Of a DNA stretch of 64,000 bases, positions 54,425 to 64,000 are shown piece by piece. How positions within the stretch are numbered: the first letter of the stretch is position 1; the number at the start of each line of letters is the position of its first letter. This stretch comes from Ypsolopha sequella (lineage: Eukaryota > Arthropoda > Insecta > Lepidoptera > Ypsolophidae): contig OW203989.1 in NCBI GenBank assembly GCA_934047225.1, forward strand, positions 14,669,977-14,733,976, in the 5' to 3' direction. The translations under genes were made by a program, and so were the position numbers. The notes under the pieces are model-generated. The model did not search any database. It worked only from the letters and a program-made list of their open reading frames with translations, and was not told the origin of the DNA.

Positions 54425-57400
54425 GTAAGTAAAATAAAAATATATAGTCACGACATAACTCCTCGAAAGGGTGTCTGAGGTGTTTCCAATTAAGAACTGT
54501 GAAATGCAAGATACAGTCCACATTGTACACCCACGTTTAACCGACAGTTATTTTTTCAAGCACAAATATGATTCACAGCTTAACGCCAGGGCCACAGCTT
54601 CAGGCTTCTGGCGGCGCTTCGTGCTCCGCTTCCAAGCGGTTTTTGCTATGGGCTTTGCCCTGCCCTGACACCCGTCGGTGCCTTGACCGCATCGGATGTA
54701 TAGCGCGCTCGCTCAATCAAAGCGCTCGACACTAGGTTCGTCCTGTGCGCTCGATCACCCGCCTCCCTGCACAACACTGTTGAGAGAGCGCAAGTCACTC
54801 GAAGCCGGACAAGACGCACGAGCGGCGACCCATGACCGGCCCTATACAACTTCATATCTCTCCGCCCGCGCCGTCGCAAAAAGAACCGCTTGGCGCGCCT
54901 CTCAAAGCCTGAAGCTATGGCCGAGGGGTAAAGCCTTAAAACACACCGACCTAACACAACTGTGCTCCTACAGGATTTGAACCTGGGGCCTTCAGGTTAG
55001 TGGATGAGTTTATTGGACGAGTACTCGTTTTATTTTGGTCAGGTAGCTAGGTAGTTTTCTATGGAACAGCTGATTTTGTTTCGCGATTTGAGGTTTAGTT
55101 CAATACTTAAAGTTCGTATGGAAGAGTACTATCGCCAGTTTTCGTTTCCAAAACCACTTAAATTTCACGGTGTATTTCAACTTTCATAAATCTACAGACC
55201 AATGACGTCAAATCCCTCCTCGGTCGAAGTCTGGCGAGGGCCAAGACTACACACTACACGGGCGCTCTACATGATGTAGCCCGAGCTACTGGTAAGACAC
55301 AGAACATCTTTATTTCTTTTTCAATGCATGTGCTCGTAAAGGCCCACTTTTTATGCATCAAAACCGAACAAAAAGTCGATTATTTTGCCCTAGGGCTTTA
55401 TTATTATTATTTTTTTAAATTTATTTACAATGGTTGGCTAACCTGCAGCCTTTCTTGTGTACCATAGATGTTATACTTTTTTTTCCACTGTTTAACGGCT
55501 CTGGATACAGTCCTTTTGAGGCAATTATAATTTAAAGTTCACAAGATTATATTTGTTTTCATTTCCTCACACTATGCATTGAAAAACGTAGTATGATACA
55601 CGGGCGTAAAAGCAATAAATTACTCGGTTACGTTTAAAACACTCGCTATGCTCGTGTCTTAAATCGTCCTCGTAATTTATTCCTTTGCGCCCTTGTAGCA
55701 TAAACTACTATTAAAATCAAAACCATTTTTTTTTTTATATCGGACAATTTATATCAAGCAGATCTCTTTCGGGCATCTGAACATCGTATACATCCATATT
55801 AATAGAAAAGTCTATAAAGTCTATTAATGCTTGAGAGCACAAAATTTGTACTCGAAAAACCTTGGAGAAACAGATTTTATTAACTTCTTCAAACTTTTTA
55901 ACTATGTAGTAGAAGGTTTTTTTCGTGTTTTTTTTGGTGGAACAAAGCGTTTTGCATTTGTATTTGTAATGTCCTTATTTGGTAACTTTTCCCATCTGTG
56001 GCCAGCAAAGTTTATGAACCTTTAAATTTTTCCTATATTTCTAGATCATAGTATTATCAAATTAAATGAGACTTGAGGATAATTCATGATTTATATAAAA
56101 ACGGCTCACCTCAATACGTGTTATGATCGGGAAAGCCGACCAGTTTCAGCAGATTTAGACTGCCTTCATCTGGGCGAGTAAATTCGGATACTACACATTT
56201 TATGAGATTCGATAAAGCGAAAGTGTTAGTTCGTGAAAAGTTATTTGTGCCACGTAAAATTCGCGAATCCATAGAAATAAGCCGACGTCCGAATTTCAAT
56301 AGAGACAGTGGTTGGGCTTTGCCCGCGGTGTGGAAACCTGTGCTAAAAACAGTTACCGGATCACTCACAGACTTTACTGAAAGTGACGTAGATACTATAA
56401 GTTCCGCGTGTTTATCGTTGTTTGGTGTCACTCCGGTAATTAATAACGCAAGCCCGGAAGTAACTAATTGTGCGGACGCCCTACCGGTCCGACCACCAAT
56501 ACCATCTGCATCGATGTCATCCCGAGCCCTGCGAGCCGCAGCCCGCAGTGTGAGGCGTAACGTCGTCGCGTAAACGTCTTTACTCGCCCAGATGAAGGCA
56601 GTCTAAATCTGCTGAAACTGGTCGGCTTTCCCGATCATAACACGTATTGAGGTGAGCCGTTTTTATATAAATCATAGTATTATCATAAGGCTTTTGTTAA
56701 CTTTAATCTAATGTTTTATTTATCTAGAATTAGAGCCAAACAACCTGACAGCAAAGGCAATAAGAGCCCAGACAGAGTATGAGAAGTGTGCATTTGAGCG
56801 CGCCCTAGTTTTTGCTCACCGAGGAAAAAGCCAAAGAACATTTCCGCCTGAATTTGCTGAATGCGCCAGACATGCTGAAGAAACGGTCAGTTTCTTGTAT
56901 TTATGGTGTCTTAAGGCGATATGTAAAAGTTTCAGCGTCCTTGTTACTCCATATGCGAAAAAATCTTCAGTGCGAGAGGGACAGATTCGTGGAAAAGTAG
57001 CAAACAGTCGGTTTTTTATTAATATAAAATGTACTAAAGTTGCTATCAAAATTTCGTTTAACCTGCGGGCCTATTGTGTATCTCTAGTTGCCTTCTGGAC
57101 TGGGTGTCTATCATCAAAAACATAGATATACTATCGAATTCCGATGTCCTAAGGATATTTTCGCACTTGAAGTGACGACACAGATTGTTAATAGTTCAAT
57201 ACCCACTAAAGGCAATTTTGAAATTTCAGTTTTTAGCTATGTTTTTGATGATAGGCACCTCGTGCAGTTGGCAACTAAAGATACAGAATAGGGGGGCAGG
57301 TCCTAGATACCGTTAAAACCCATCTAATAAAATATAGTTGCAGTCTATATGTTATTCTAAATTGTCAAACCAGGAGAATTGGTGTCGAAAAGGACCTCAT

Positions 57401-60400
57401 TTCAATAAATATTTCTATCGAGCCGAATTTCTCTAATTACGTTTCTGTTTTCACAGATCCCTAGAAAAAGAATCCAAAAATAATATACTGTTTTATCAAA
57501 ATAAAACATTATTTACTGAAGTAGATATGCAAGTCCTTAAAGTGTCGATTTTTTTCCGTAGCGCCTTAAGGGGCAACCATTAATACAATAACAGGCGTTT
57601 AGGAGGGGAGGGGGTCGAGCCAAATCTCACCCAATCAATCCCCGAGTAAGGAGTCTCGGTAAATATCACGTAATTTTGTTTTCCGCAATAAACTGTATAA
57701 AATTGTGAGAAAACTGTGTTAAATTAATAATACTAGTCTTAAATAAAAATAATTAAGCAAATTATGTTTTTTTTTTTAAATAAATCCAACTCAATCAAGC
57801 ACAGATTAACGTATTTACACTAAAAATGCGGAAAATCGCCAAAATCACCTCACATAATTAATGGATGCTCGCTTAGTACTTCTCGTATGGTGGTTAATTT
57901 GATTAAAGATTGTGAGATATTTTAAGTTTGAAAGCAAAACAATATAACTAGTTGTTAATCATCATCCCAATGAATTGTACTAATTATCCTGGATGTTTGT
58001 TGGAGCTTTGTGCTCAAATACACCATTTTAATACTTATTCTATATAGCCAATACCTAGCCAAATTCATGTTGAGACTCGGTTAATGCTCACTTATCAAGG
58101 TTCAATGACCTTTTTTTGTGAAATTCGTAAATTATTTGTATCGTGTTCCTTTTAAATTATTTTTTTCACGTTCCTTTCAAACGAACAAACAAACAAACGC
58201 AAGCCCAGTTCTAAGTCAATTACTATGGGTGGTCAACATTGTACTTTGCGATATTAGCAAAAAGTGTTATCGATCCGTGGTACTGATAACCTTGCAAACT
58301 TTCGGTATGAATTTGGCTGCATAACTTAATGTCACAGGGTACCGGTAATACGACCTATTCCTGTTTACGTGCCAAGAAAAATTTACTTAAAAAAATCTAA
58401 ATAGAAGAGTTATTTTGATAAAAAGTCAGAGTGAGAGTGATTCCTACGGGCATCAAAGGAAAACCTTTCCATTAGCAAATGTACTAAAGCTCGGTCAGGT
58501 CGCGTAAAAAAACCGGCCATTTTCCCGACATCCGTATCGTTTTTCTACTTCTATTTCGTTGGGATGTTGTAGTTGTTTTTGCAATATCCATTTTCATCTT
58601 GCCTTATAATTGAAAAAAAACTGTAATTTCTCGGAAATAGGTTACGGTGTTTTTTTTAGTTGCTTTTGTTAACTTCTTCCGATAAATGGAGATTTCCATA
58701 AAAGATTTTTCGTCTGGCTTCAAGTATTTTCTCCTACACGGTGGTTTTGGAATAGTTTATTGAAGGTTTCTATTATGATCAGGATGGAGATTAGGAACGA
58801 AATCTTGGTTCAAGTTTTTAGGGTTCCGTCGAAAATGAAAACCTCTGTCTGTCTGTTTACGACATAATACAAAGTTCACTCGATAAAGAAATTTGGCATG
58901 TTAACGGTTGAGAGTAATCCTCTGATATCCTTTGGGAATACAAAATCTCTGAGGAAGTTTATTTTAAGAGAGAACGTAAATCCCCGAACGAAAAAATAAT
59001 ATTTTACTTTTACCCCCACTTTTTTATTAATTGTGTTTTATATACATTAAGTCAGTAACTATAAATAAATGTAGAAAAAAAAAACCTTGAATTCCATAAT
59101 TTGTAATTTAGGCATACTATGGAAGAATGCACAATTCTTCAAACGTTTCCACGCAACTTGGCACTGGTTAAAGGAAGCTAAATGTATTATTGTATTAGGT
59201 TCTTTCAAATAAAATGAGAGATATGCGTTTTAAAACTAAATACTTCGAAAAATAAGGGACATTTTATCAAATGTTGATAAAATTTTTGTATGTCGTATCG
59301 AATCTGTAAATATTTTGCAGACCGTTCATTTTTTAGTACGTAGTTGACCTGACTCTGGTTTGGAATGCTTATAGAGTGTTTTTAGTTGTCATCATCTCTA
59401 ATTTGATCCCCATGTAATGTGTCTTTCTCGAGGCCGGATACCAAGACGCGTGTACGACTTAGGCGAGGCCCAAGGCCGAACCACTTTTCTGATCGACACT
59501 TTTTTTGATTTCTGAAATAATACTCTGATAATGTGTCTTTGGCGGTGTTTGATATCTGATTAAATCTCCTAGTATAGTATGTTTGGCGAGGCTGAAGGCT
59601 GAACCGCGTCTCTGAACTACACTATTTCTTGTTCCCATGGGAACTGATTTATGGAATAAAAAGTAGCCAATGTCCTATTCCAGGTCTAGAACAACATTTT
59701 TGCAAAGTTTCAGCCCAATCGGCTTAGTAGTTACGGCGTGAAAAAGTAACAAACATCCATCCATCCATCCATACATCCATCCAAACTTTCGAATTTATAA
59801 TATTAGTGAGAATTAGTGGGATGGGATGGGATTAGTGGGATGGGATTTCAATAATTTATCATTACTTATATTTCATTGATAATCAAATTAATCAAGTTTT
59901 TACTACTTGTGGAGACATTTAAATTACTTTTTGTAATCTATAATAAATTGATTAGTTTAAGATTTTTTATAAAGTTGATAGTCTTCCTAAAAATGTAAAA
60001 TAAAAAAAAATAAAAAAATACGCCTCTTTGTTTGATGTCCACAGCTATAGCTTTATAATTTCTCACTGAATCAGAATTTAAAGCAGAACAACAATTGCAA
60101 CCTGAGCTCATCCTACTTTCATTTTAATTTCCCAAGTAATTAGCAAAGGGTGTATTTCTTATTAATAGATAAGTGATATCCGTGAATAGTTCCAAAATGG
60201 ACAACATTTGAAAATCATAAGTTTCAGTTTATCTGATGATTGATATACCCGCCTTAAGAACTTTTAAATGATTTCCGCTGACCATAAACAAATTTTACAG
60301 AGGCTTCAGATTTCGTAATCTATATTTTAATCGTATAGATTCGAGAATGCTCTGGAAAAAGTGCCTCGAAGATGTTGACGGCAGCACTTCCACTTCTTCA

Positions 60401-63400
60401 TAAAGAGGAGATCAAGAGAATGTCAATGGAGGAAGAGACTATAAATGTGCCCAAACGGAAGAACCGGATGCAGCCGCAGCCTACACACCAGGTAGGTATG
60501 GTGGCAACATAACTAGTAGGAAGGCAAACACAAACTTATGTTTATGTCCCAGATGCGTTGGCAGATATCTACTACAATCACTGTGAATTCATCCACATTC
60601 ATCAATCGGGTCATGTAAGTCTCATACTATTTCACGTGTAGCCGACAGCATAGCTACCTGTCGGGATAAAAAGTATGTTTTGTTCTCCATTTCATTAGTA
60701 AAGTTCTTTTAAGGCGATCGAACTCTATCCTTTACTTCACATACAACGTGTAACAGAAAGGTGTGGTCATATTTGAAGAGCTTATTCAGTCAATGGCATA
60801 GAACAACTTTTGCTATGGAACCAACCCTACAATTTCGACAAAAAAGTCTGCCCTTTTGCACATTTCAGCCGAGTGGCATTGCATTTTTCTAGAAAACAGT
60901 ACATTTTTTTAAAATGGTTTTTTCCATGGTAAATGTTTTTCTATGCCATTGACTGAATAAGCTCTTCCAAAATGACCACACCTTTCTGTTCCATGTTGTA
61001 CATCTGTCGTCACTCTTGTTTATTCATCCTTCTTATTCTCAAGCAGATCAAAGGCATCGATTATATGTTGACTCATTGGCCTCTTTTTCTTGGACGCGTA
61101 ATACTAATCATTACGCAGCGAAATGCATTAATCACGCAGCGAAACAACAAATTGGTGTGTTTTTAGCTAATACAAAACGAATAAAACGAAAGTTTGAAAA
61201 CCAAAAAAGAGAGGGTGGAAAACGTGTTTTTTTCGACAAAAGTATTAATTTTAATACATTGTTTATAAGTAGAATCTCTGGATAAAAGATCAATAAATCA
61301 AATATATTTTTTTCAATACAAAGAGAGTCTGAATTTTTTCAAACGAATCCTCGAAAGTGTGGCGTTGTTCATGCTCTCGCCTCATTTACAGTCTTAAGTG
61401 TAGTGTGTACGGCGCGCAGTGTAGAAGGATGGTCCGCGCGCGCGCAGCTCCACCAGCGGCTCTGGCCGCCGCCTCCGCGCGCAGGACGCGTCCGGCACGC
61501 TCAGCTGTGCTTACGCCAGCACGGCCGAGTTGTGAACCATCATGCCTCGTAACACTCGGAATACGTACGTAGTGAGAACTGAGAGCTGCATCCCGTCTCA
61601 CTCCCAACTTATTGTACCCAAAAATTCCTATCACAAACAGAGTTGGATACAGTAATGGGTATCCGGGAATATTTTTTAAATCCTATCAATTCATCTGTTT
61701 TTTTGTAACAAGGATCTCATTGATCAATTTTTTCAGTTAATCATTCAAAATCTAATCAAATCTACTTAATAATGAACACATTTTTACTACATTTACTCTG
61801 CTATGATGCTCCTCTTGCCATATCTATTACTTCATTATTATTTTTGCAGTCACATTTAATATAAATAAATGAATGGCTCCATTCACTGCTTTTCAAACTA
61901 TTACTAGAATAAACCCTGCCAAACCAGGTACAAGAAATGACCCGTGTAGAGAAGCAACGAGCAAAAAACATCTCTCGCCTGATGGCGTCAAAGTACCTGC
62001 AGCGAATGGCGCATGACAAATACTTCCTAATCGGCTTATGCAAGGACGAACGACTGATGTCAGCCAACAAACAGGGCTCCAAGCAACTGCAGGAGTTGGC
62101 TGACAAAGCTCTGGCTGATCTGGAGAACCGACAAGTAAGGATAAAACCCTTACCGTGAGAGTAGGACTTGTGCCCTTAAGGTTGCGTATCCGTAATATTG
62201 AGTTAGTAGATTTGAATAATTTGAACATAGTAGAGCCCTTAGACACGACATTAGGGGTGAGAAAAAAATTTTTACGGCCCCATTTTTGGCCCCCACAGAA
62301 AAATTATTTTATTTTATTTTTTATTCAATATTCTTTATTCTTTATTGTACACAGATACGTTAAATATAATTATTTATAATAAAATACATGTACAGAGGCG
62401 AGCTTATCTCTAAAAAGATTTCTTCCAGCAAACCCTAAATATTCGGTTTTGAGTCGAAATTTTACACAACATATCAATATTGCAGGTGTTTGTCTCATTC
62501 CGTCTAAGAGTTAGAGACCCGTGACATACGGACAGACAGACAAACGTACAGCGAAGTGATATTAATAAGGCTCCGTTTTGCCTATTAGCTACGGAACCTT
62601 AAAAACGTTAAATCGATTTGGATACCATTTTGGTGCAAAAATCATGTTCCTGTATAGAATAATATTATTTTGATATCTATGGTTCATGACGCTTGCAGAA
62701 GCGCGAACTAGGGTTTTATTTATTCGAGCGCTTTCTTTCAAAAACAAAATAAAACCATGCTAAGAATCGTCAAATAAACAAAAAATATTGAAGTGCTAAA
62801 TTAAAAAATATGAATTACTGTATCATAAAACAAAAGCACTTAGGGACACAAATAAAAATGTTTGCGTAACAAGAACAAACATTTTAATTTTTTCTAGTAA
62901 TTTTGTTCACGTGTAACCCTAATTGAGGTTGGGTATATAATAGGAGGTAATTTTCAGCTTAACACTTTTTCCTCAGCCAAGAAATGTGAATTTTTGTGTC
63001 TAGCCTCCGTAGTTACCCTGAAGGTCATTTAATTTAGATGCAAATTCTTCTTAAGAGCCTTTGCTGCTTCATGCAAAGAAGTAGATTAAGTTTTCAGAGT
63101 CTAAGGACTTTATAAGAATACTAATGAGCCTGTTACTGTAAAATATAAAATAAAAGTAGCAGTTGGAAACTGCCTTCCCATGAAAGCTAAGATAAATCCT
63201 AGATGTTACAACCTTTCCGTAGCCGGAGAACTTTTACACATTTATCACTATAAAAGTTGCTCCAACAGCATTGTTTACGGTCAGGTAACCAAGATTACGT
63301 GGTTCCACAACTAACGCAAACAATCTCGACTTTACTTACCTGTGAGCGCATTTACACAGGCCGTCCTTCGTGAACGTCGTCCGCTGTACGCCGCGCGAGC

Positions 63401-63662
63401 AGCCGAAGAGGCTGCACGAGCGCGCCTCAAACAGGCACGAAAAGAACATCTATCTCACGCTCAAAAACTACACGCTATTGACGCCAAGCGACTCGTCCGA
63501 GCTGCCGAACTAATGTTCGAAAAGCGTGATACTGCAAAATGTCTAGAAAATGCTGAATTTGCAATGGAGCAAATATCAAGAAAGCCTGGAAACGTTTTGC
63601 CTGGGAAAGAGAAGTTTATGCAGGAGTTGTATGGTATTGTTGCCAACGCTTTCTTAGACCAG
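54355..63662 (+). CDS. ODAD4: ODAD4 (TTC25), outer dynein arm docking complex subunit 4, six internal exons
   Basis: Exons at 54355-54424, 55198-55291, 56728-56885, 60339-60491, 61928-62134 and 63360-63662 join into one open frame of about 328 codons with consistent phases. Three TPR-like exons (EKAIQAYDEAL, LGRSLARAKTTHYTGALHDV, FERALVFAHRGK) are followed by a charged linker, then KYFLIGLCKDERLM, RERRPLYAARAAEEAARARL and KCLENAEFAME, in the order of vertebrate TTC25. That protein helps anchor outer dynein arms to axonemal doublets in cilia and sperm tails, which in moths means mainly sperm flagella. The vertebrate protein is about 670 residues, so about half is here. The first exon is unlocated and the C-terminal TPRs lie past the window. 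Introns are full of mobile elements. Confidence 0.85.
54443..54990 (-). mobile_element. SINE family A copy split by a GC-rich MITE
   Basis: The tail GTCACGACATAACTCCTCGA begins 20 bp after the ODAD4 exon. The body runs to CAGCTTAACGCCAG (54576-54589). It resumes after the MITE with GAGGGGTAAAGCC and the head AGGATTTGAACCTGGGGCCT (reversed B-box). It sits in intron 1 of the part of ODAD4 seen here. Confidence 0.6.
54590..54922. mobile_element. GC-rich MITE nested in the SINE
   Basis: The ends GGCCACAGCTTCAGGCTT (54590-54607) and AAGCCTGAAGCTATGGCC (54905-54922) are inverted with one mismatch. The interior is far richer in C and G than its surroundings. Open frames of 103 (-) and 94 (+) codons in it show no motif. 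The SINE continues on both sides, which demonstrates insertion. Confidence 0.7.
55198..55291 (+). CDS. ODAD4: ODAD4 exon (TPR helices)
   Basis: The acceptor TAAATCTACAG is followed by TNDVKSLLGRSLARAKTTHY and TGALHDVARAT plus one base, then the donor GTAAGA. The one-base overhang (G) joins with AA of the next exon to give Glu. It aligns with the NCLVARSKCFLKMGDLERSL segment of vertebrate TTC25. Confidence 0.85.
55319..55714 (-). mobile_element. Internally deleted copy of the THAP element
   Basis: Read on the minus strand, 55714-55432 equals 27349-27631 and 55439-55319 equals about 29582-29692 of the 2.3-kb element, including the palindromic start. About 1.96 kb with the whole THAP gene is missing. 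The joint lies in AGCCAACC, present at both break points in the long copy. It sits in the ODAD4 intron between 55291 and 56728. Confidence 0.85.
56045..56685 (+). mobile_element. Penelope-like element, 5'-truncated, with inverted arms
   Basis: A left arm (56101-56187, with its outer tail from 56060) is the exact reverse complement of the right arm (56580-56665) over about 86 bp. Between them is the 3' end of the ORF. ATCATAGTATTATCA (56045-56059 and 56671-56685) flanks the unit as a perfect 15-bp direct repeat, probably the target duplication, although the right copy also resembles the element's own tail. Identical arms and an open ORF end indicate a recent insertion. It lies in the second ODAD4 intron seen. 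Confidence 0.8.
56199..56573 (+). CDS. Penelope-like GIY-YIG C-terminus (5' truncated)
   Basis: The frame opens just inside the left arm (SDTTHFMRFDKAKVLVREK), so the ATG at 56199 is internal and the true N-terminus is missing. Visible blocks are LFVPRKIRESIEISRRPNFN, RDSGWALPAVWKPVLKTV, a Ser/Thr-rich linker, then a basic end RALRAAARSVRRNVVA. This is the region after the GIY-YIG nuclease core of Penelope-like retroelements. The reverse transcriptase and nuclease core are absent, so the product has no activity of its own. It is free of stops and frameshifts, unlike the relative at 14.4-14.9 kb. Confidence 0.7.
   Translation, partial: FMRFDKAKVLVREKLFVPRKIRESIEISRRPNFNRDSGWALPAVWKPVLKTVTGSLTDFTESDVDTISSACLSLFGVTPVINNASPEVTNCADALPVRPPIPSASMSSRALRAAARSVRRNVVA
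56728..56885 (+). CDS. ODAD4: ODAD4 exon (TPR and ALVF motif)
   Basis: The acceptor TTATTTATCTAG is followed by two bases completing Glu, then LEPNNLTAKAIRAQTEYEKC, AFERALVFAHRGKSQRT and PPEFAECARHAEET, then the donor GTCAGT. FExALVFxHRG is the most recognisable piece, matching FEFALVFYHRG of TTC25. Ends in phase 0. Confidence 0.9.
56895..57440 (+). repeat. Dispersed repeat in ODAD4 intron
   Basis: It is homologous, in the opposite direction, to 23130-23460. It contains CATATGCGAAAAAATCTTCA, AGTGCGAGAGGGACAGATTC, AAACAGTCGGTTTTTTATTA and AATTGTCAAACCAGGAGAAT. The frames here (62-77 codons) are without motif. Confidence 0.5.
58060..58335. repeat. Dispersed repeat, second copy of 51390-51650
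   Basis: TGTGAAATTCGTAAATTATT, AGTCAATTACTATGGGTGGT, GATATTAGCAAAAAGTGTTA and TCGATCCGTGGTACTGATAA parallel the 51.4-kb copy. It is non-coding. Confidence 0.6.
59640..59815 (-). repeat. Minus copy of the TATAATATTAGT repeat
   Basis: GGAATAAAAAGTAGCCAATG, CAGCCCAATCGGCTTAGTAG, a CATCCATCCATCC microsatellite at 59756-59782 and TTTATAATATTAGTGAG form the reversed version of the family at 25755. A GGGATGGGAT duplication follows at 59818-59848. Confidence 0.6.
60339..60491 (+). CDS. ODAD4: ODAD4 exon (linker)
   Basis: The acceptor TTTTAATCGTATAG, 51 codons beginning IRECSGKSASKMLTAALPLL, then HKEEIKRMSMEEETINVPKR and ending QPQPTHQ, then the donor GTAGGT. It is in phase 0 at both ends. Low complexity and charge are expected of the linker between the TPR block and the helical region. 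Similarity is weaker here and the call rests on frame and position. Confidence 0.7.
60745..61005. mobile_element. MITE with about 60-bp inverted ends, copy 2
   Basis: CAACGTGTAACAGAAAGGTG and CATATTTGAAGAGCTTATTC at the left are mirrored by GAATAAGCTCTTCCAAAATG and CACACCTTTCTGTTCCATGT at the right. It is the same family as 37288-37535. It lies in an ODAD4 intron. Confidence 0.75.
61386..61634 (-). pseudogene. GC-rich LINE C-terminal fragment
   Basis: The minus frame reads MIGIFGYNKLGVRRDAALSS, which parallels MVGYHKLEVRRDYALAAY of the 23.6-kb LINE, then an Ala/Arg-rich stretch (AERAGRVLRAEAAARAAG). This accounts for a GC-rich patch inside an ODAD4 intron that could otherwise be taken for a promoter. 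It is short, truncated and without 3' tail features. Confidence 0.55.
61928..62134 (+). CDS. ODAD4: ODAD4 exon (docking region)
   Basis: There are 69 codons in phase 0: VQEMTRVEKQRAKNISRLMA, SKYLQRMAHDKYFLIGLCKD, ERLMSANKQGSKQLQELADK and the end LADLENRQ, then the donor GTAAGG. The acceptor (CCAAACCAG) has a poor pyrimidine tract, but an in-frame stop at 61910 rules out the upstream alternative. DKYFLxxLxKDERLM matches the KEYLEKLLLDEDLI segment of TTC25. Confidence 0.85.
62135..63359. other. ODAD4 intron
   Basis: At 62505-62612 a fragment of the common repeat (GACATACGGACAGACAGACA, GCTACGGAACCTTAAAAACG) is present. The rest is AT-rich and unassigned. Confidence 0.5.
63360..63662 (+). CDS. 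ODAD4: ODAD4 exon (helical region)
   Basis: There are 101 codons in phase 0 after the acceptor CATTTACACAG: AVLRERRPLYAARAAEEAAR, KEHLSHAQKLHAIDAKRLVR, KCLENAEFAMEQISRKPGNV and KEKFMQELYGIVANAFLDQ, then a GTTATT donor (weak). RxxRPLYA...SHAQKL...ENAE...V-P-KE-FM-ELY-IVANA parallels TTC25 RQQKPIYA...NKDELVGNLYSCIGNA closely. The next exon is outside the window. Confidence 0.85.
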
Positions 63663-64000
63663 GTTATTGTTGTTAAATTAAATAATAAAATAACTCAAAT
63701 TCAATTTATTCGTTACAAAACTTAATACTTTCGCTTTTAATCACATCAATTCACATTTGGAAATAATTTAATAAACAAATTAAAACAGTACTTACATTTG
63801 TGTCTATAGCCACCAATCAAATAGGCAATATAATTACTGTTTCACATTGAAACAGAACGGAAATATGATATAACTGTAATAGTGTGTACCTTACTGCTTT
63901 GTGCTGAAAGATAATTTACCTACCTAATTTTGTGCTATCTTAGAAATCGAAAATAAATTAAAATGATCGACAATATCTTTAATTCGTTACATTTTTCTAG
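63663..64000. other. ODAD4 intron, window end
   Basis: It is AT-rich. The reading after 63662 stops at 63725, consistent with an intron. The window closes on TTACATTTTTCTAG, a possible acceptor for the next exon. Confidence 0.45.

Larger units (their letters stand above)
57441..60338. other. ODAD4 intron, mostly unassigned
   Basis: It contains the repeats listed at 58060 and 59640 and fragments of the GTTCCG family (58820). At 59406-59620 two related stretches (AGGCGAGGCCCAAGGCCGAA and TGGCGAGGCTGAAGGCTGAA) suggest a local duplication. No exons of other genes were seen. Confidence 0.4.

Noticed and set aside
61386..61580. GC-rich patch as an internal ODAD4 promoter
   Set aside because: The adjoining minus-strand reading GYNKLGVRRDAAL matches a LINE C-terminus, which explains the composition.

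Overview
The window looks like AT-rich, repeat-dense nuclear DNA of a moth or butterfly. The evidence is spliced coding exons with GT-AG borders, many short mobile-element copies of kinds common in Lepidoptera (TTAA-flanked MITEs, tRNA-headed SINEs, 5'-truncated LINEs with AT-rich tails), minisatellites, and no bacterial operon structure. No sequence search was run. Every family name comes from recognisable residues or from comparing copies inside the window.

The only convincing host gene is in the last 10 kb on the + strand. Six exons between 54355 and 63662 encode the N-terminal TPR region and the middle of ODAD4 (TTC25), the outer dynein arm docking complex subunit of motile cilia and sperm flagella. 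Every exon junction keeps the reading frame. The first coding exon was not found upstream, and the 3' half lies beyond position 64000. The introns carry a truncated Penelope-like element, a deletion derivative of a THAP element, MITEs and a LINE fragment.

From 1 to about 54300 I found no host exons. The layout is: LINE and SINE fragments plus two perfect palindromes (1-9700); 173-bp tandem repeats hit by a MITE (9.7-10.4 kb); SINE, LINE and Penelope-like fragments (11-27 kb); a 2.3-kb element (27349-29692) carrying a two-exon THAP-domain gene; a run of MITEs and hairpins (30-41 kb) with one CpG-rich island at 36.0-36.3 kb; a tandem-repeat block (42-47.6 kb) with a GATGAC microsatellite that switches strand, an 82-bp repeat, a LINE fragment and a 69-bp satellite with a 690-bp higher-order period; and a decayed IS630/Tc1-type transposase gene (51.7-53.0 kb).

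The most interesting signals are three Penelope-like insertions with inverted terminal arms whose tip resembles a hammerhead ribozyme core; the THAP element with its internally deleted sibling in an ODAD4 intron, where an 8-bp microhomology marks the deletion joint; and the higher-order satellite.
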